Shown one piece after another: positions 1 to 10,560 of a stretch of DNA of 36,610 nt. Numbering within the stretch: position 1 is the first letter of the stretch; each line of letters starts with the position of its first letter. A program made the translations under genes and the position numbers. The notes below the pieces were generated by a model that was not told where the DNA came from, did no database searches, and was given only the letters and a program-made list of their open reading frames with translations. The stretch is from Saprospiraceae bacterium (GTDB taxonomy: Bacteria; Bacteroidota; Bacteroidia; Chitinophagales; Saprospiraceae). The stretch spans positions 1 to 36,610 of the forward strand of contig JAGTVA010000113.1 of the NCBI GenBank assembly GCA_018224445.1, read 5' to 3'.

Positions 1-2
1 CA

Positions 3-860
3 TTAAACCTATATTCAGACGGGGATTTAATTGTGCCCGGAAAGGATATAACAGGAGCTGAAAACCTGAGGTTTGAGGTAAAGGATCACTACCAGGTTGC
101 AACCTCCCGGAAAACCTTCGAAGCCCTGTACCGTTTTTTTCGGGAAAGAGATCCAAAGAAAGAAAGGACTATGTATGAGGCCGGTGAGCCCATACTTATC
201 GGTGGAAAAACAGTCAGTTTGGGAACAAATAACCCTCAAAAAAATGCAGAAATACAGGTGTATGAATTGGACAGCAATACAGGGTTTAGGATGGACGATA
301 GGCCTCTAAAAAAAATAGTGTCTGACGAAAACGGCAATTGGGGTCCTTTCAAAGGAAAGGCAGGTGTGCATTACGAGTTTTTATTAATTCCCGAAGGGAA
401 TCACCAGCGAAAAATACATTACTACCGCACTCCCTTTTACTCTGACAATCCGTTTGTTTACCTCAGAGCACTTCCGCCATCTGGCTCGATGGCAGGTATG
501 TTACTGGCGGGCCTGCCCAAGGACGACAATCAATCTATCGCAGCTATTTTCACGGCAAATCAAGCTGTGATTCACGGCAGAGATCAACTTATTATTGACG
601 ACATAGAGTTGAGTACCTCTGCATTTGCACCGGCCTCCGCCAATCACATCGCCTGGTTCTTGTACGACGCCAATTTCAATAAAGCCACAGACGCAGAAGC
701 CATACCGGCCTTCCAAATGGCTCCTTTTTTAACCGGCGTAGACGTGTTCTTTCCCACTCAAAACCCCCAAACTATTACCGCAACCTTCAATGGTGAAAAG
801 CTGAATTTCAGAAATTGGAAATCCGGCTCCGATGGAATTGTCGTGCTTGTTTTTGATTAA
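3..860 (+). CDS. C-terminal part of a secreted/AF_1763-like lipase (alpha/beta hydrolase), truncated by the window start
   Basis: Frame is open from base 3 (LNLYSDGDLIVPGKDITGAENLRFEVKDHYQVATSRKTFEALYRFF...). The DHxQVATS...YRFF stretch followed by beta-rich domains resembles lipases with AFL-type C-terminal domains. Confidence 0.55.
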   Translation, partial: LNLYSDGDLIVPGKDITGAENLRFEVKDHYQVATSRKTFEALYRFFRERDPKKERTMYEAGEPILIGGKTVSLGTNNPQKNAEIQVYELDSNTGFRMDDRPLKKIVSDENGNWGPFKGKAGVHYEFLLIPEGNHQRKIHYYRTPFYSDNPFVYLRALPPSGSMAGMLLAGLPKDDNQSIAAIFTANQAVIHGRDQLIIDDIELSTSAFAPASANHIAWFLYDANFNKATDAEAIPAFQMAPFLTGVDVFFPTQNPQTITATFNGEKLNFRNWKSGSDGIVVLVFD

Positions 861-1089
861 ATTTTTTTAAAATCCGATTGAGGTAAGCTGAATTAATTCT
901 GCAATTTTGACTCTGCTGGTCAAAAAGAAAGATGCCACTTCCTGTATTTTACCATTTAATCCCGCCGATTGCCTCCCGCTGAATATCCTAATTTTGGCTT
1001 AATTTTTTAGGTTTAATGGGGTGGGTTCGCGATAAAAGCCTAAATTAGTGCTTTGAAATTTTTATTTTTAAAACAAAGAGAAATTGATT

Positions 1090-1851
1090 ATGAAAAAATT
1101 TATACCTTTCTTAGTATTATTTATCACGCTCAGTTCGGCCAACATGGCGTTTGGACAAAGAGCTTCAGGGATAGGATTTGAGCTCGGTGTAAGAGCTGCC
1201 TTTGGACCCTCTGTTTTGTACGAATCCAATATTGAGGACAGTGACAACCACTCTTTCAACAGCATTAAGATGGGGTACTCATTTGGACTGGCATTTAGTA
1301 CCGGTTTTGATCAAAACAACTATCTGATCTTTGAGACCATGTACGCTACAGGAACTCAGGATTACAGTTTTAATGGATACACCAATTTAATTGAGGGAAC
1401 CAATACCATTGACTGGAATACACTCGACCTCTATTTGTTGTACCGAAGAAGTTATTCAGGAGCGTATTTTGAAGTAGGTCCGAAAATGAGTTTCGTAAAC
1501 AATGTAGAGCAAAGTCTGAGTGGCAACGACGCTGTCAACTTAGAGTTTTTCCCCAATGTGGAAGATCACTATGTCGATAACTTCATGTCGGCCGTTTTTG
1601 GTTTTGGTGGATACATCGCCGGTTCCAGAGCCTATTCATTGGGTCTGGGTATCCGGCTGGAGTACGCTTTGCAAAACTTTACCACCGATTCTGGGAAAGA
1701 CCAGGGCTATCCACTGCCTTACGACCCGAGCTACGACCCGGGCAATCTGAGGAACATCAATGTTTACGGCACTTTAGAGCTGAAAATTCCCATAGGGAGA
1801 ATCGCTCAAATTCGATGTGGTGAGCGTGGATTTATTTTTGGAGGTGGATAA
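1090..1851 (+). CDS. Secreted outer-membrane beta-barrel-like protein of unknown function
   Basis: Signal peptide MKKFIPFLVLFITLSSANMAFGQ, then alternating aromatic/glycine beta-strand pattern. The ATG at 1090 is preferred over the upstream TTG at 1084. Confidence 0.65.
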   Translation: MKKFIPFLVLFITLSSANMAFGQRASGIGFELGVRAAFGPSVLYESNIEDSDNHSFNSIKMGYSFGLAFSTGFDQNNYLIFETMYATGTQDYSFNGYTNLIEGTNTIDWNTLDLYLLYRRSYSGAYFEVGPKMSFVNNVEQSLSGNDAVNLEFFPNVEDHYVDNFMSAVFGFGGYIAGSRAYSLGLGIRLEYALQNFTTDSGKDQGYPLPYDPSYDPGNLRNINVYGTLELKIPIGRIAQIRCGERGFIFGGG

Positions 1852-1887
1852 TTAAAAAATAAAACCGATTTTCTTTTTATAAATCCT

Positions 1888-1931
1888 AAAAGGCATTTGG
1901 AAACTCAATGTATTCCAGATGCCTTTTTTTT
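1888..1931 (+). terminator. Rho-independent terminator
   Basis: Stem AAAAGGCATTTGGAA / TTCCAGATGCCTTTT with 10-nt loop followed by a T-run, 37 nt after the 1851 stop. Confidence 0.8.
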
Positions 1932-2084
1932 AGCCTTTTTTAAACAATATAATTGATTTTGGTATTGACCCGTAATAAATTGAATCGAATGAAACGATAC
2001 TTGTCAGCGAAGTAATACGTGGGACAAAAAAGTTTACTTTGAATTATTGCGCAGGTAGTTTTTAGATATAAAAAATGCAACCAG

Positions 2085-4766
2085 ATGGCACCCTTACCGG
2101 AAAAGGAAAAAATAAACTGGCACACCGCGGATATAGATCAGTCCAAAGAAATGCTGGTGGTAGATCCTTCTATCGGCCTGGCTAGTAAAGAAGTAAATTC
2201 CCGTCTGCAGGAGTATGGAAGAAACGAATTGTCCATTGAAAAAGGGCCCTCGACATTTATTCGATTTCTCAAGCAGTTCCACAATATACTTATCTATTTA
2301 TTAATCGCTGCCGGCGTAGTCACCGCTCTTCTGGGACACTGGATAGATACTTTTGTGATCCTGGGGGTAGTATTGGTGAATGCAATCATTGGGTTCATTC
2401 AGGAGGGCAAAGCAGAGCAAGCACTGGCGCAGTTGCAAAAAATGCTCTCTCCCAAGGCTCAGGTACTCAGAGATGGAAAAAAGGTGGAAATAGCTGCAGA
2501 GAACCTGGTGCCTGGAGACGTTGTCTTTTTAAAATCGGGCGATCGCGTTCCTGCTGATCTCAGGTTTATTCAAGTGCGCAATTTGAGAATAGACGAAGCC
2601 ATCCTCACAGGAGAATCACAACCTGTGGAAAAAAGTCTGGAGACTGTAGAGGAGTCTTCCGCATTGGGAGATCGGACCAATTTAGCTTATTCGGGCACTC
2701 TGGTTACTTTCGGCAGAGGTAAGGGGTTGGTGGTTGAAACCGGACAGCGAACGGAACTCGGGAAAATCAGGGAAATGATATCCGGGGTAAAAAAACTCAC
2801 TACTCCCCTGCTCCGAAAAATGGATGAATTCGCCAAATGGTTGTCTGTATTTATTCTGGGAATGGCAGGATTCTTACTACTGTTGGGATGGCTGTTTGGA
2901 AAGGGGGATATCACGGAGTTATTTTTGTCTGTAATCGCCTTGGCAGTGGCCGCCATACCCGAAGGATTACCGGCTATTATGACCATTACACTCGCATTAG
3001 GTGTGCGAAAAATGGCCGGGAGAAACGCCATCATAAGGAAGCTGCCCGCAGTGGAAACCCTGGGTTCGGTTTCCGTAATTTGCACAGACAAAACCGGCAC
3101 CCTTACTCGCAATGAAATGATGGTCACAACAATCCAAACAAAGGAAGCTGCACTTAAAGTAGATGGGCAGGGATATCAACCGGAAGGGACCTTCAAAACC
3201 CTTGAAAATGATGAGTTAATAGACCCGCTCAAGATACCCACTGTAAAGTCGTTGCTCGAATGTGCTTTCTACTGCAACGATGCCCTCGTTGAAGAAAATG
3301 AGAATGGCGAATGGGAGTTGAATGGAGATCCAACGGAGGGGGCCTTGTACACCGTGGGAGTCAAAGCGAAAATGGATAGAGATCTCGGCAATAGGCTGGA
3401 CTCCATTCCCTTTGAAAGTGAAAATAAATACATGGCCACTTTACACCAATTTGATGAAGGAAACCCAGTCATACTGGTCAAAGGGGCAGCGGAAAAAATT
3501 CTCTCCTTCAGCAAGGTGGAAAAAGAAGAATTGGACTCGTGGAAGGAAAGGATTAACCAAATGGCCTCCAATGGCCTTAGAGTCTTGGGTTTTGCGCAGA
3601 AGAAAACAGATAAAAATCAGCTCTCCACCAAAGAAGTGGAAAACGACCTTGAATTCCTGGGTTTGGTGGGAATTATAGACCCCCCGAGAGAGGAGGCTAT
3701 CAAATCTATTGAAGACTGCAAACAAGCCGGTATTGAAATCAAGATGATAACGGGAGATCACGGCATTACGGCATCGGCCATCGGAAAAAAAATAGGCATA
3801 ACCAACAGCGATCGCGTAATTACAGGGGAAGAACTCAGTGTATTCACCGCGGATGAAGAATGGGAAAATGCAGCTGAGAATTACTTTATTTTTGCCCGCA
3901 CCAATCCCGAGCACAAATTGAAACTGGTGGAGGCCCTCCAGCGAATGGGTAAGATTGTAGCCATGACGGGCGACGGCGTGAATGACGCCCCAGCCTTAAA
4001 GCGAGCAGATGTAGGAGTAGCTATGGGAATTAAAGGCACCGAAGTTACAAAAAACGCGGCGGAAATGGTATTGGCAGACGACAACTTTCAATCGATAGCC
4101 AGCGCGGTAGAAGAGGGCAGGACGATATACAACAACCTCAGAAAAGCCATCCTCTTTATTTTGCCGACCAACGGAGCCGAAGCGCTGTTGGTAATGAGCT
4201 CCATCCTCATAGGTTTTACTCTGCCCATTACTCCGGTGCAGGTTCTCTGGGTAAATATGGTCACTGCGGTAACCCTCGCCCTGGCCCTGGCTTTTGAACC
4301 ACCGGAGAAAAATATTATGAAAGTACCCCCGCGCAACCCCGGGGATTCCGTACTCGGCGGGTATTTTATTTGGCGAATTGTTTTTGTTTCTGTGCTAGTG
4401 GCGGGTTTTTCGAGTTTGCTCTTTTTTTATTTTTTAAATTCCCACAGCGTGGAGTTTGCCAGAACCATTGCGCTGAATACCCTGGTGGCCGGGCAGGTGT
4501 TTTATTTGTTTAACAGCCGGTATCTAGTGAGGTCATGCCTGTCCTTCGAGGGTATCTTTGGCAACAATAAAGTAATCCTGGCCGGAGGGGTTTTGCTCCT
4601 TCTTCAGTTGTGCCATACCTACCTTCCTTTTATGCAAACCTGGTTTGAAACCCAGCCCCTGAAGATATCGGATTGGGGATTATTGAGTCTCGCCGGGTTG
4701 ATGGTTTTTCTTTTGGTTGAAGCGGAGAAGTTGATTTATAGAAAATTTTTTAACTTTGGGAGGTAA
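2085..4766 (+). CDS. Cation-translocating P-type ATPase (P2-type, SERCA/PMA-like)
   Basis: Motifs ILTGES, PEGLPA, ICTDKTGTLT, MITGDHG, MTGDGVNDAPALKRADVGVAMG; 893 aa. Confidence 0.93.
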   Translation: MAPLPEKEKINWHTADIDQSKEMLVVDPSIGLASKEVNSRLQEYGRNELSIEKGPSTFIRFLKQFHNILIYLLIAAGVVTALLGHWIDTFVILGVVLVNAIIGFIQEGKAEQALAQLQKMLSPKAQVLRDGKKVEIAAENLVPGDVVFLKSGDRVPADLRFIQVRNLRIDEAILTGESQPVEKSLETVEESSALGDRTNLAYSGTLVTFGRGKGLVVETGQRTELGKIREMISGVKKLTTPLLRKMDEFAKWLSVFILGMAGFLLLLGWLFGKGDITELFLSVIALAVAAIPEGLPAIMTITLALGVRKMAGRNAIIRKLPAVETLGSVSVICTDKTGTLTRNEMMVTTIQTKEAALKVDGQGYQPEGTFKTLENDELIDPLKIPTVKSLLECAFYCNDALVEENENGEWELNGDPTEGALYTVGVKAKMDRDLGNRLDSIPFESENKYMATLHQFDEGNPVILVKGAAEKILSFSKVEKEELDSWKERINQMASNGLRVLGFAQKKTDKNQLSTKEVENDLEFLGLVGIIDPPREEAIKSIEDCKQAGIEIKMITGDHGITASAIGKKIGITNSDRVITGEELSVFTADEEWENAAENYFIFARTNPEHKLKLVEALQRMGKIVAMTGDGVNDAPALKRADVGVAMGIKGTEVTKNAAEMVLADDNFQSIASAVEEGRTIYNNLRKAILFILPTNGAEALLVMSSILIGFTLPITPVQVLWVNMVTAVTLALALAFEPPEKNIMKVPPRNPGDSVLGGYFIWRIVFVSVLVAGFSSLLFFYFLNSHSVEFARTIALNTLVAGQVFYLFNSRYLVRSCLSFEGIFGNNKVILAGGVLLLLQLCHTYLPFMQTWFETQPLKISDWGLLSLAGLMVFLLVEAEKLIYRKFFNFGR

Positions 4767-4908
4767 ATACTTTTCAGATGTTTTTTTACAGAACCATTGG
4801 GATCAAACTAATTGGTGTTATTTTTTAAAGAGATTAATCCTTTCTAAATGAAAAACTCCACCAACAAAATGGTCTATATTTAGTTTTACTATTAAAGAAT
4901 CAACATTT

Positions 4909-5367
4909 ATGCAAAAAAGAGACTTACTTTTTGGATTTTTATTATTTGTACTTCTGGTCGGTTATTTCTTCCTTATGAAAGCTGCCAATTTATACGAGAA
5001 TTTCAACCTGAGATTTGTCAATGTGATTTTTTACCTCGGTGTCACCTGGCTGGCCATCCGAAAGTTTTACAAAGACCGGCCGAAAAGTGAGTTTAACTAC
5101 ATTTCGGGATTACTTGCCGGATTCAGGCCGGCACTGATCGGAGTAGTTCTCTTTGCCGGATTTCAAATGATATATCTCAATATTGATACCCATTTGATGG
5201 ACTCCATCGCGGAACGTGCTCCCATGGGCGATGTACTCAACCCTTTTACCTCCACCCTGTACCTTTTATTCGAGGGAATTGCAGTGGGGTTAATAGGCTC
5301 ATACCTCACCATGAGGGTAGTTGATCACAACCAAATTAAAGACGAGGAGTACGAAGAGAGGCTCTAA
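4909..5367 (+). CDS. DUF4199-like small integral membrane protein
   Basis: Four hydrophobic segments, size and layout as in DUF4199 proteins of Bacteroidota. Confidence 0.55.
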   Translation: MQKRDLLFGFLLFVLLVGYFFLMKAANLYENFNLRFVNVIFYLGVTWLAIRKFYKDRPKSEFNYISGLLAGFRPALIGVVLFAGFQMIYLNIDTHLMDSIAERAPMGDVLNPFTSTLYLLFEGIAVGLIGSYLTMRVVDHNQIKDEEYEERL

Positions 5368-5373
5368 CCCGGA

Positions 5374-6075
5374 TTAAAGGTTTTTTTTGTAAAAATCGGC
5401 CAACTTGTTGGGAGAAATACCCATGTAATACCCGGTAAATACCGCAAGATTAATGAGTTGAACTCTCCAGTATCCGTTATTCTCATATTTCCGGGAAGAG
5501 ACGATGGCATCGTGGGGTAAAATACGGAATGAAAACCTCTTTTTGAGCCTGCTGTGCAAATCAAAGTCTTCCATAATGGGCAGTTTTTCATTAAAGGCTC
5601 CCGCCTCAAAAAATATCTTTCTGTGAATAAACAAACTCTGGTCACCTCCTCCCGTGAAGATATTTTTCCTTCTCGTAGACCTTTCGTTAAATTTTTGGAG
5701 TTTGTATTTGTTTTGGTCAAATCGGTAGGAAAAATAGCCGAAGTCAATGTCATGGGAAAGCGCCCCGGAAATCAATTGAAGAAACCCAGCCGGAGGTGTA
5801 CAGTCGGCGTGTAAAAAGTACAATATCTCAGATGATGCTAGCTCCGCTCCCCTGTTCATTTGCACAGATCTTCCCGCCACCTCGCTGATTACCAATTTAA
5901 CTCCCTTTGTATTTTCAACTTCTTCCAAGGTGCCATCGGTAGATCCGCCGTCCACTACTATAATTTCAAACGGAACTGTGTTTTTATCGGTTTTTAAATA
6001 GTCTAAAAGCAACGGAAGCCGTTCCACCTCATTGAGCACAGGAATCACGATACTTATTGATTTACAATTTTTCAT
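5374..6075 (-). CDS. Family 2 glycosyltransferase (TIGR04283-like)
   Basis: SIVIPVLNEVERLPLLL...IIVVDGGSTDGT...AGRSVQMNRGAELASSEILYFLHADC. Confidence 0.85.
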   Translation of the reverse strand: MKNCKSISIVIPVLNEVERLPLLLDYLKTDKNTVPFEIIVVDGGSTDGTLEEVENTKGVKLVISEVAGRSVQMNRGAELASSEILYFLHADCTPPAGFLQLISGALSHDIDFGYFSYRFDQNKYKLQKFNERSTRRKNIFTGGGDQSLFIHRKIFFEAGAFNEKLPIMEDFDLHSRLKKRFSFRILPHDAIVSSRKYENNGYWRVQLINLAVFTGYYMGISPNKLADFYKKNL

Positions 6076-6360
6076 TTTCTCAGGTTTTAAAGACCTCTGA
6101 AGCGGTCAGGTAAAATCCAGAGAGTGAATTTCCGGAGGACCTTCAAGATATTGAATTTCGATAGTGGGCAGTCGTTTTTGTTTGTAACAAAAAGTTAAAT
6201 AAATATTTAAACTATTGAAACAAGTAGTAAATAAATGAGGAGTGCATTTGTTGATTGCACATTGAATTTACCTTCTGCGACTCCTCAATGCTGAGGAGTA
6301 GTTCTGCTTTTTAAATGCCTTTGCACTCGAACATTCCCCGCACAACCCTAAAACTGTGGA

Positions 6361-8811
6361 TTAAAAAGAAATGACCACACCTAATGTGGGCAGTGGTGTA
6401 CCGTCGCCGGTGTCAATTTGTTTCAACGAGTACCGCTGCTCCTCAATGGGATCCATGGGATTGACAATTTGTCCCTCTCCTATCGGTCTGCCATCTCCGT
6501 CGAGAGGCCTATCGAGGATTAATTCTGCATTGTCGGGAGCAGAACCCAGTACATTCTGCACATCCAAATATACATTCAACGACCATTTATTAAAAAACCA
6601 CTGTTTATCCAGGCGAATATCAATTCGATTAAAAGCGTCATTTCTCGTGGAATTTATGCGGGAGTAATCAGGCAATGCCCTGCCATTTCGATCCCAATTC
6701 AGCACCAAATCCGAATCCTCCGAAAAGGGCGTATGGGGAAGGCCGGATTGAAAACGCCATTTCACGCCCACCTCCCAGTTTTTTCCAAACTGCTTTCCTC
6801 CTGTGAGACTGAGGATGTGACGGGCATCCCAGGCTGAGGGATAGAAGGATTCGCCGCGGGCCGGAGAAGTGAATTCACTGACTCCAAAGGTATAGGCCCC
6901 AATTCCGTAAAATCCTTTAGTCAGCCTCTGTTGAAAGAGCAATTCCACTCCGTAGGTGCGGCCTTCTGATCCGGTATTTACCGGCTCGTTGCCCACTACC
7001 CCGAAGTCCCCGCCAAAGTTGGCCAGAGATACCTGTTCCCGCAATAAAAGAGGATAATTGGGATAATTTTTATAGTAGCCCTCCAGGGATATTCTTGAGC
7101 GTTCGCCGAGCAGATATTCCACTCCGGCAGTAAGATGAGAAGCCCGGACAAATTCAATTCCATTTTCCTTATTGACAAGCGTACCCTCATCCCTATAACC
7201 CAGGACGGTAAAAGGAGGGAGTTGGTAGTAAATTCCCGCTGTAAAATTTACTGCCAATTCCGGAAGTATATAATAAGAAGCAGAAAGCCTGGGTGAAATA
7301 TTTTGAAGGGGGTTGGCAAATTCCGCGGAATAGGAATTCCCATCCATTCTCAATCCAAGAGACAGACTGAATTTTCCATTCCGGAAGTTGCGACTGACTT
7401 GGCTAAAGACAAAATACTTAAAGAAGTCTAGCTCCGAAAAAAAATCAACAGTCTCGGGCCCCTGGGCAGTATAAATCCTGTTGAAAGTAGAATTGGAGTA
7501 TTTGATATACTCGGTACCCATACCGTAAAGAAATTTAAATCCAGCGGATCGAAAGGAATGTTCGTATCGAAATTTATTTTCTATTTCTCTGGACTGATAG
7601 CTCAACAGGAGTTCGTCCTCATCTCCGGTTTGATTGTTTCTGTATTTCGTCGCCTCATTATTGAGCATATTCCTACTCAACACAAAAGTCATAAAACCAT
7701 TGTCCCGATAGTGTTTATAAACCAATCCATTGGTGTAGGTCCACTGTTCGTTGATGGGAAGATTGTCCAATAAAAATTGCTTTTCCTCTGTATCTCCGGC
7801 ATTTAAATTCAATTTAAATTGATCTATGGCTCCAATTCCGGAAAAATACAACTCATCTCCCGATTCGAATTGGTGGTTGACTTTGAGTTGGAAATCGTTG
7901 TAAGTGGGTAAAAAGGGTAGCTCCAGGACCTCAAATAAAAATTGAAGATAGGACCTTCGCGCAGAAGCAATAAAAGTCGTTTTATTCCCGAGGGGGCCTT
8001 CAAGAGAAGCCCCTAAATCAGAAGCCCCCACAGTAATTTTTCCTCCCAGCCGGTCGCTTCTTCCCTTCTGTAGTCGAAACCCGAAAACTGAACTAAGAGC
8101 ATTGCCCCTGTTGGCAGGAAAAGCACCGGAATAAAAATCTACTTCCCTGATAAAATCAATATTGATTATACTGGCCGGGCCTCCCGTTGCACCTTGGGTG
8201 GCAAAATGATTGATATTGGGTACTTCGATATCGTCAAGGTAAAACCGGTTTTCGTTGGGAGCCCCTCCGCGTATGATCAAATCATTTCTAAATGTAGAGG
8301 GGGCAGCTACTCCCGGAAGGGATTGAATAACCTTGGAAATATCGCGATTGCCACCCGGGTTTCGCTTAATTTCTGAAACACCTATATTTCTAAGTGAAAG
8401 TGGACTTTCTTCGGTTTTCCTGAAAGGAGATGCTCTGACTACCACCTCCTCGATTTCCTCCCTTTCGGCTTCCATTTCAATTTCCAAATCAACAGGGCGA
8501 TTGGAGGGTACCTCAATTTCCGATAGAATAACGGTCCTGTAGCCCACAAAAGACACCCTTATATCATAGGTACCGGGAGGGATTTCATCCAGTAAAAACT
8601 TCCCTTGATCATCTGTGGTAGTTCCCCTTTCCAGAGGGGTCAAAAATATATTGGCGAAGGAAATTTCAGTTCTATTTTCAGCATCCAGGACAACTCCTTG
8701 AACAATTCCACTTTGACTGAATCCGGGGTGAAATGAGGCAGTAAAAAATGCCAGTAGAACTAAATTTTTAAAAAATGTCTTTAAAAAATCGATTGATTTA
8801 CAACCCCTCAT
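6361..8811 (-). CDS. TonB-dependent receptor with N-terminal carboxypeptidase-regulatory-like domain
   Basis: VQGVVLDAENRTEISFANIFLTPLERGTTTDDQGKFLLDEIPPGTYDIRVSFVGY, plug (GVAAPSTFRNDLIIRGGAPNENRFYLDDIEVPNINHF), C-terminal F. Start moved from 8952 to the internal ATG at 8811 (MRGCKSIDFLKTFFKN, signal peptide), which removes overlap with the upstream gene. Confidence 0.9.
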   Translation of the reverse strand: MRGCKSIDFLKTFFKNLVLLAFFTASFHPGFSQSGIVQGVVLDAENRTEISFANIFLTPLERGTTTDDQGKFLLDEIPPGTYDIRVSFVGYRTVILSEIEVPSNRPVDLEIEMEAEREEIEEVVVRASPFRKTEESPLSLRNIGVSEIKRNPGGNRDISKVIQSLPGVAAPSTFRNDLIIRGGAPNENRFYLDDIEVPNINHFATQGATGGPASIINIDFIREVDFYSGAFPANRGNALSSVFGFRLQKGRSDRLGGKITVGASDLGASLEGPLGNKTTFIASARRSYLQFLFEVLELPFLPTYNDFQLKVNHQFESGDELYFSGIGAIDQFKLNLNAGDTEEKQFLLDNLPINEQWTYTNGLVYKHYRDNGFMTFVLSRNMLNNEATKYRNNQTGDEDELLLSYQSREIENKFRYEHSFRSAGFKFLYGMGTEYIKYSNSTFNRIYTAQGPETVDFFSELDFFKYFVFSQVSRNFRNGKFSLSLGLRMDGNSYSAEFANPLQNISPRLSASYYILPELAVNFTAGIYYQLPPFTVLGYRDEGTLVNKENGIEFVRASHLTAGVEYLLGERSRISLEGYYKNYPNYPLLLREQVSLANFGGDFGVVGNEPVNTGSEGRTYGVELLFQQRLTKGFYGIGAYTFGVSEFTSPARGESFYPSAWDARHILSLTGGKQFGKNWEVGVKWRFQSGLPHTPFSEDSDLVLNWDRNGRALPDYSRINSTRNDAFNRIDIRLDKQWFFNKWSLNVYLDVQNVLGSAPDNAELILDRPLDGDGRPIGEGQIVNPMDPIEEQRYSLKQIDTGDGTPLPTLGVVISF

Positions 8812-8828
8812 TTGATAGTGAATTTTTT

Positions 8829-9923
8829 TTAAAAAGCCTCTCCAACAGTCAGGTAAAATCCGGAGGTGTTTTTCCCCAGTGCATAATCCAATCGTACATT
8901 TAACTGGTTTTTCCTGTCTATCTGCACCCGCAATCCGGCACCGGCAGTCCATTTGAGTCCATCGAAATAGCTAGTCGAATACTCTCCAAATACATTGCCC
9001 AATCCTCCAAAAGCCACCATCCCGAATCGCTTATAAACTTTAAACCTGACTTCCGATTGGTATCCCAGGGAATATAAATCCCTGAATCTTCCCTCGTAAT
9101 ACCCTCTCATCCATTTCGGCCCACCCAATAATGCCATTTCATAAAAGGGAGTTTGCGAAGTACTGCCCTCGAAAAAAACTCCGTTCACCCAAATAATATG
9201 GCTGTTCAACTGGTTGTATTTTACTCCCTCCAACTTGAATTTACTAAAGGTATAATCACTCCATAAATTCGTGTTGGAGTGATCTATGGATGCATTCAGG
9301 TATATGCCTTCCGAGGGATAAAAAATATAATCCCTACTGTCGTATACTACATTAATACCCCACCTAAAAACCTGTCCACCAGTGTACCCCGTGATATTTT
9401 CATCGATTAGAACTCCCTCGGAATCCAGGTCACTTATTTTCATTTGATCAAAACCCAAACCCACTCCCAGATAGAAGTTGCCCCCCAACAATCTATACAC
9501 ACTTAGTCGAAATTCGGGGAAATCAGCCCTGTAATTTTCTCTTTGCTCGTTTAGAGTTTGATTCCCAAGATCGTAAAACCGATAAAAGTATCTGTAGTAG
9601 CCCATCTCCCCTTTAACCCACCAATTCTCCCGGTTGGAGTACAGAGAAAATGGCAAATACGCAATTATTTGCTTCTCCAATGTGTATCCGAACAGCATTT
9701 GAATCTGCGAGGGTTTCATGCTTTCCTCCTGATTTTTCCATCTGAAATTTATAGCCCCTACCAATCCAAAAGCCCAGTTGGTTTCCGGTTGATAAAAGAC
9801 TATGGGAAAGGCTGCCCAGGTGTATTTTTTCAATGTATCCTCTTCGTATTGCACTGTGGCCGTTGCCGACAATGGCGACACCAGAATCATCAGCGCAAAA
9901 ACAACAGGGCAAAAATATTTCAC
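8829..9923 (-). CDS. BamA/TamA-type outer-membrane protein (surface antigen D15-like barrel)
   Basis: Signal peptide plus barrel with FYPSEGIYLNASIDHS, LGGPKWMRGYYEGRFRD, YSLGYQSEVRF...GGLGNVF, terminal F. Confidence 0.8.
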   Translation of the reverse strand: MKYFCPVVFALMILVSPLSATATVQYEEDTLKKYTWAAFPIVFYQPETNWAFGLVGAINFRWKNQEESMKPSQIQMLFGYTLEKQIIAYLPFSLYSNRENWWVKGEMGYYRYFYRFYDLGNQTLNEQRENYRADFPEFRLSVYRLLGGNFYLGVGLGFDQMKISDLDSEGVLIDENITGYTGGQVFRWGINVVYDSRDYIFYPSEGIYLNASIDHSNTNLWSDYTFSKFKLEGVKYNQLNSHIIWVNGVFFEGSTSQTPFYEMALLGGPKWMRGYYEGRFRDLYSLGYQSEVRFKVYKRFGMVAFGGLGNVFGEYSTSYFDGLKWTAGAGLRVQIDRKNQLNVRLDYALGKNTSGFYLTVGEAF

Positions 9924-10026
9924 TTTTTAAAGTTTTTTCACAAGGGTGGACTGGGGATGGTAAATCTAATCGTCTCGGGGCTGTGTTTATCTTAATATTC
10001 TGTTCAATAGGGTAATATCTTCAGCA

Positions 10027-10560
10027 TTACCAAACTTTTTGGAGCGCCTCGTTATCCATCCATTTACTCCATCTCTTATTGTACGTATGAATTTCTTTGG
10101 TGGATTTATTTTCCGGATTAACGAGGGGAAAATCCCGGTTGGCCCATTCAAATATACTTCCGTATAGGTTATAAACCTTGCGGTATCCCGCCTCCTGAAG
10201 AAGCTCTCCAATTTTTTCGCTGCGATAGCCAATCGAACAGTACACCACAATAGGTTGGTCTAAGTCAAACCGCTCTTTGATACCGGCCAGGTCAAAATCC
10301 CTGTACCCCACAAAAGTAGAACCGGGAATACTGCTGACTCTGAACTCCTCCTCTTCTCGCGCGTCCAATATAACATAGTCTTCCTTATGCTCCCTGAGTT
10401 TTTCAACCGATAAAACGGGTACAGAAAAAGACAAGTACCGTTTTACCCGCTGCTCAAATTCCGGGTTCTCACAATATTGCTGCCCGAGGGAGGCCTGCTT
10501 ACATCCCAATAATACGGCAAAAAAGGCGATGAAAATTTTAAATAGGGTTCTGCTCCTCAT
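10027..10560 (-). CDS. Rhodanese-like domain protein, secreted or lipoprotein-like
   Basis: YVILDAREEEEFRVSSIPGSTFVGY...PIVVYCSIGYRSEKIGELLQEAGYRKVYNLYGSIFEW. Confidence 0.88.
   Translation of the reverse strand: MRSRTLFKIFIAFFAVLLGCKQASLGQQYCENPEFEQRVKRYLSFSVPVLSVEKLREHKEDYVILDAREEEEFRVSSIPGSTFVGYRDFDLAGIKERFDLDQPIVVYCSIGYRSEKIGELLQEAGYRKVYNLYGSIFEWANRDFPLVNPENKSTKEIHTYNKRWSKWMDNEALQKVW

Noticed and set aside
2687-3127. 146-aa minus-strand ORF inside the P-type ATPase gene
   Set aside because: Antisense shadow of a strongly supported coding frame; no recognisable domain.
3441-3914. 157-aa minus-strand ORF inside the P-type ATPase gene
   Set aside because: Antisense shadow ORF, no motif support.
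9558-9995. 145-aa plus-strand ORF opposite the BamA-like gene
   Set aside because: Antisense to a gene with clear barrel features; composition not protein-like.
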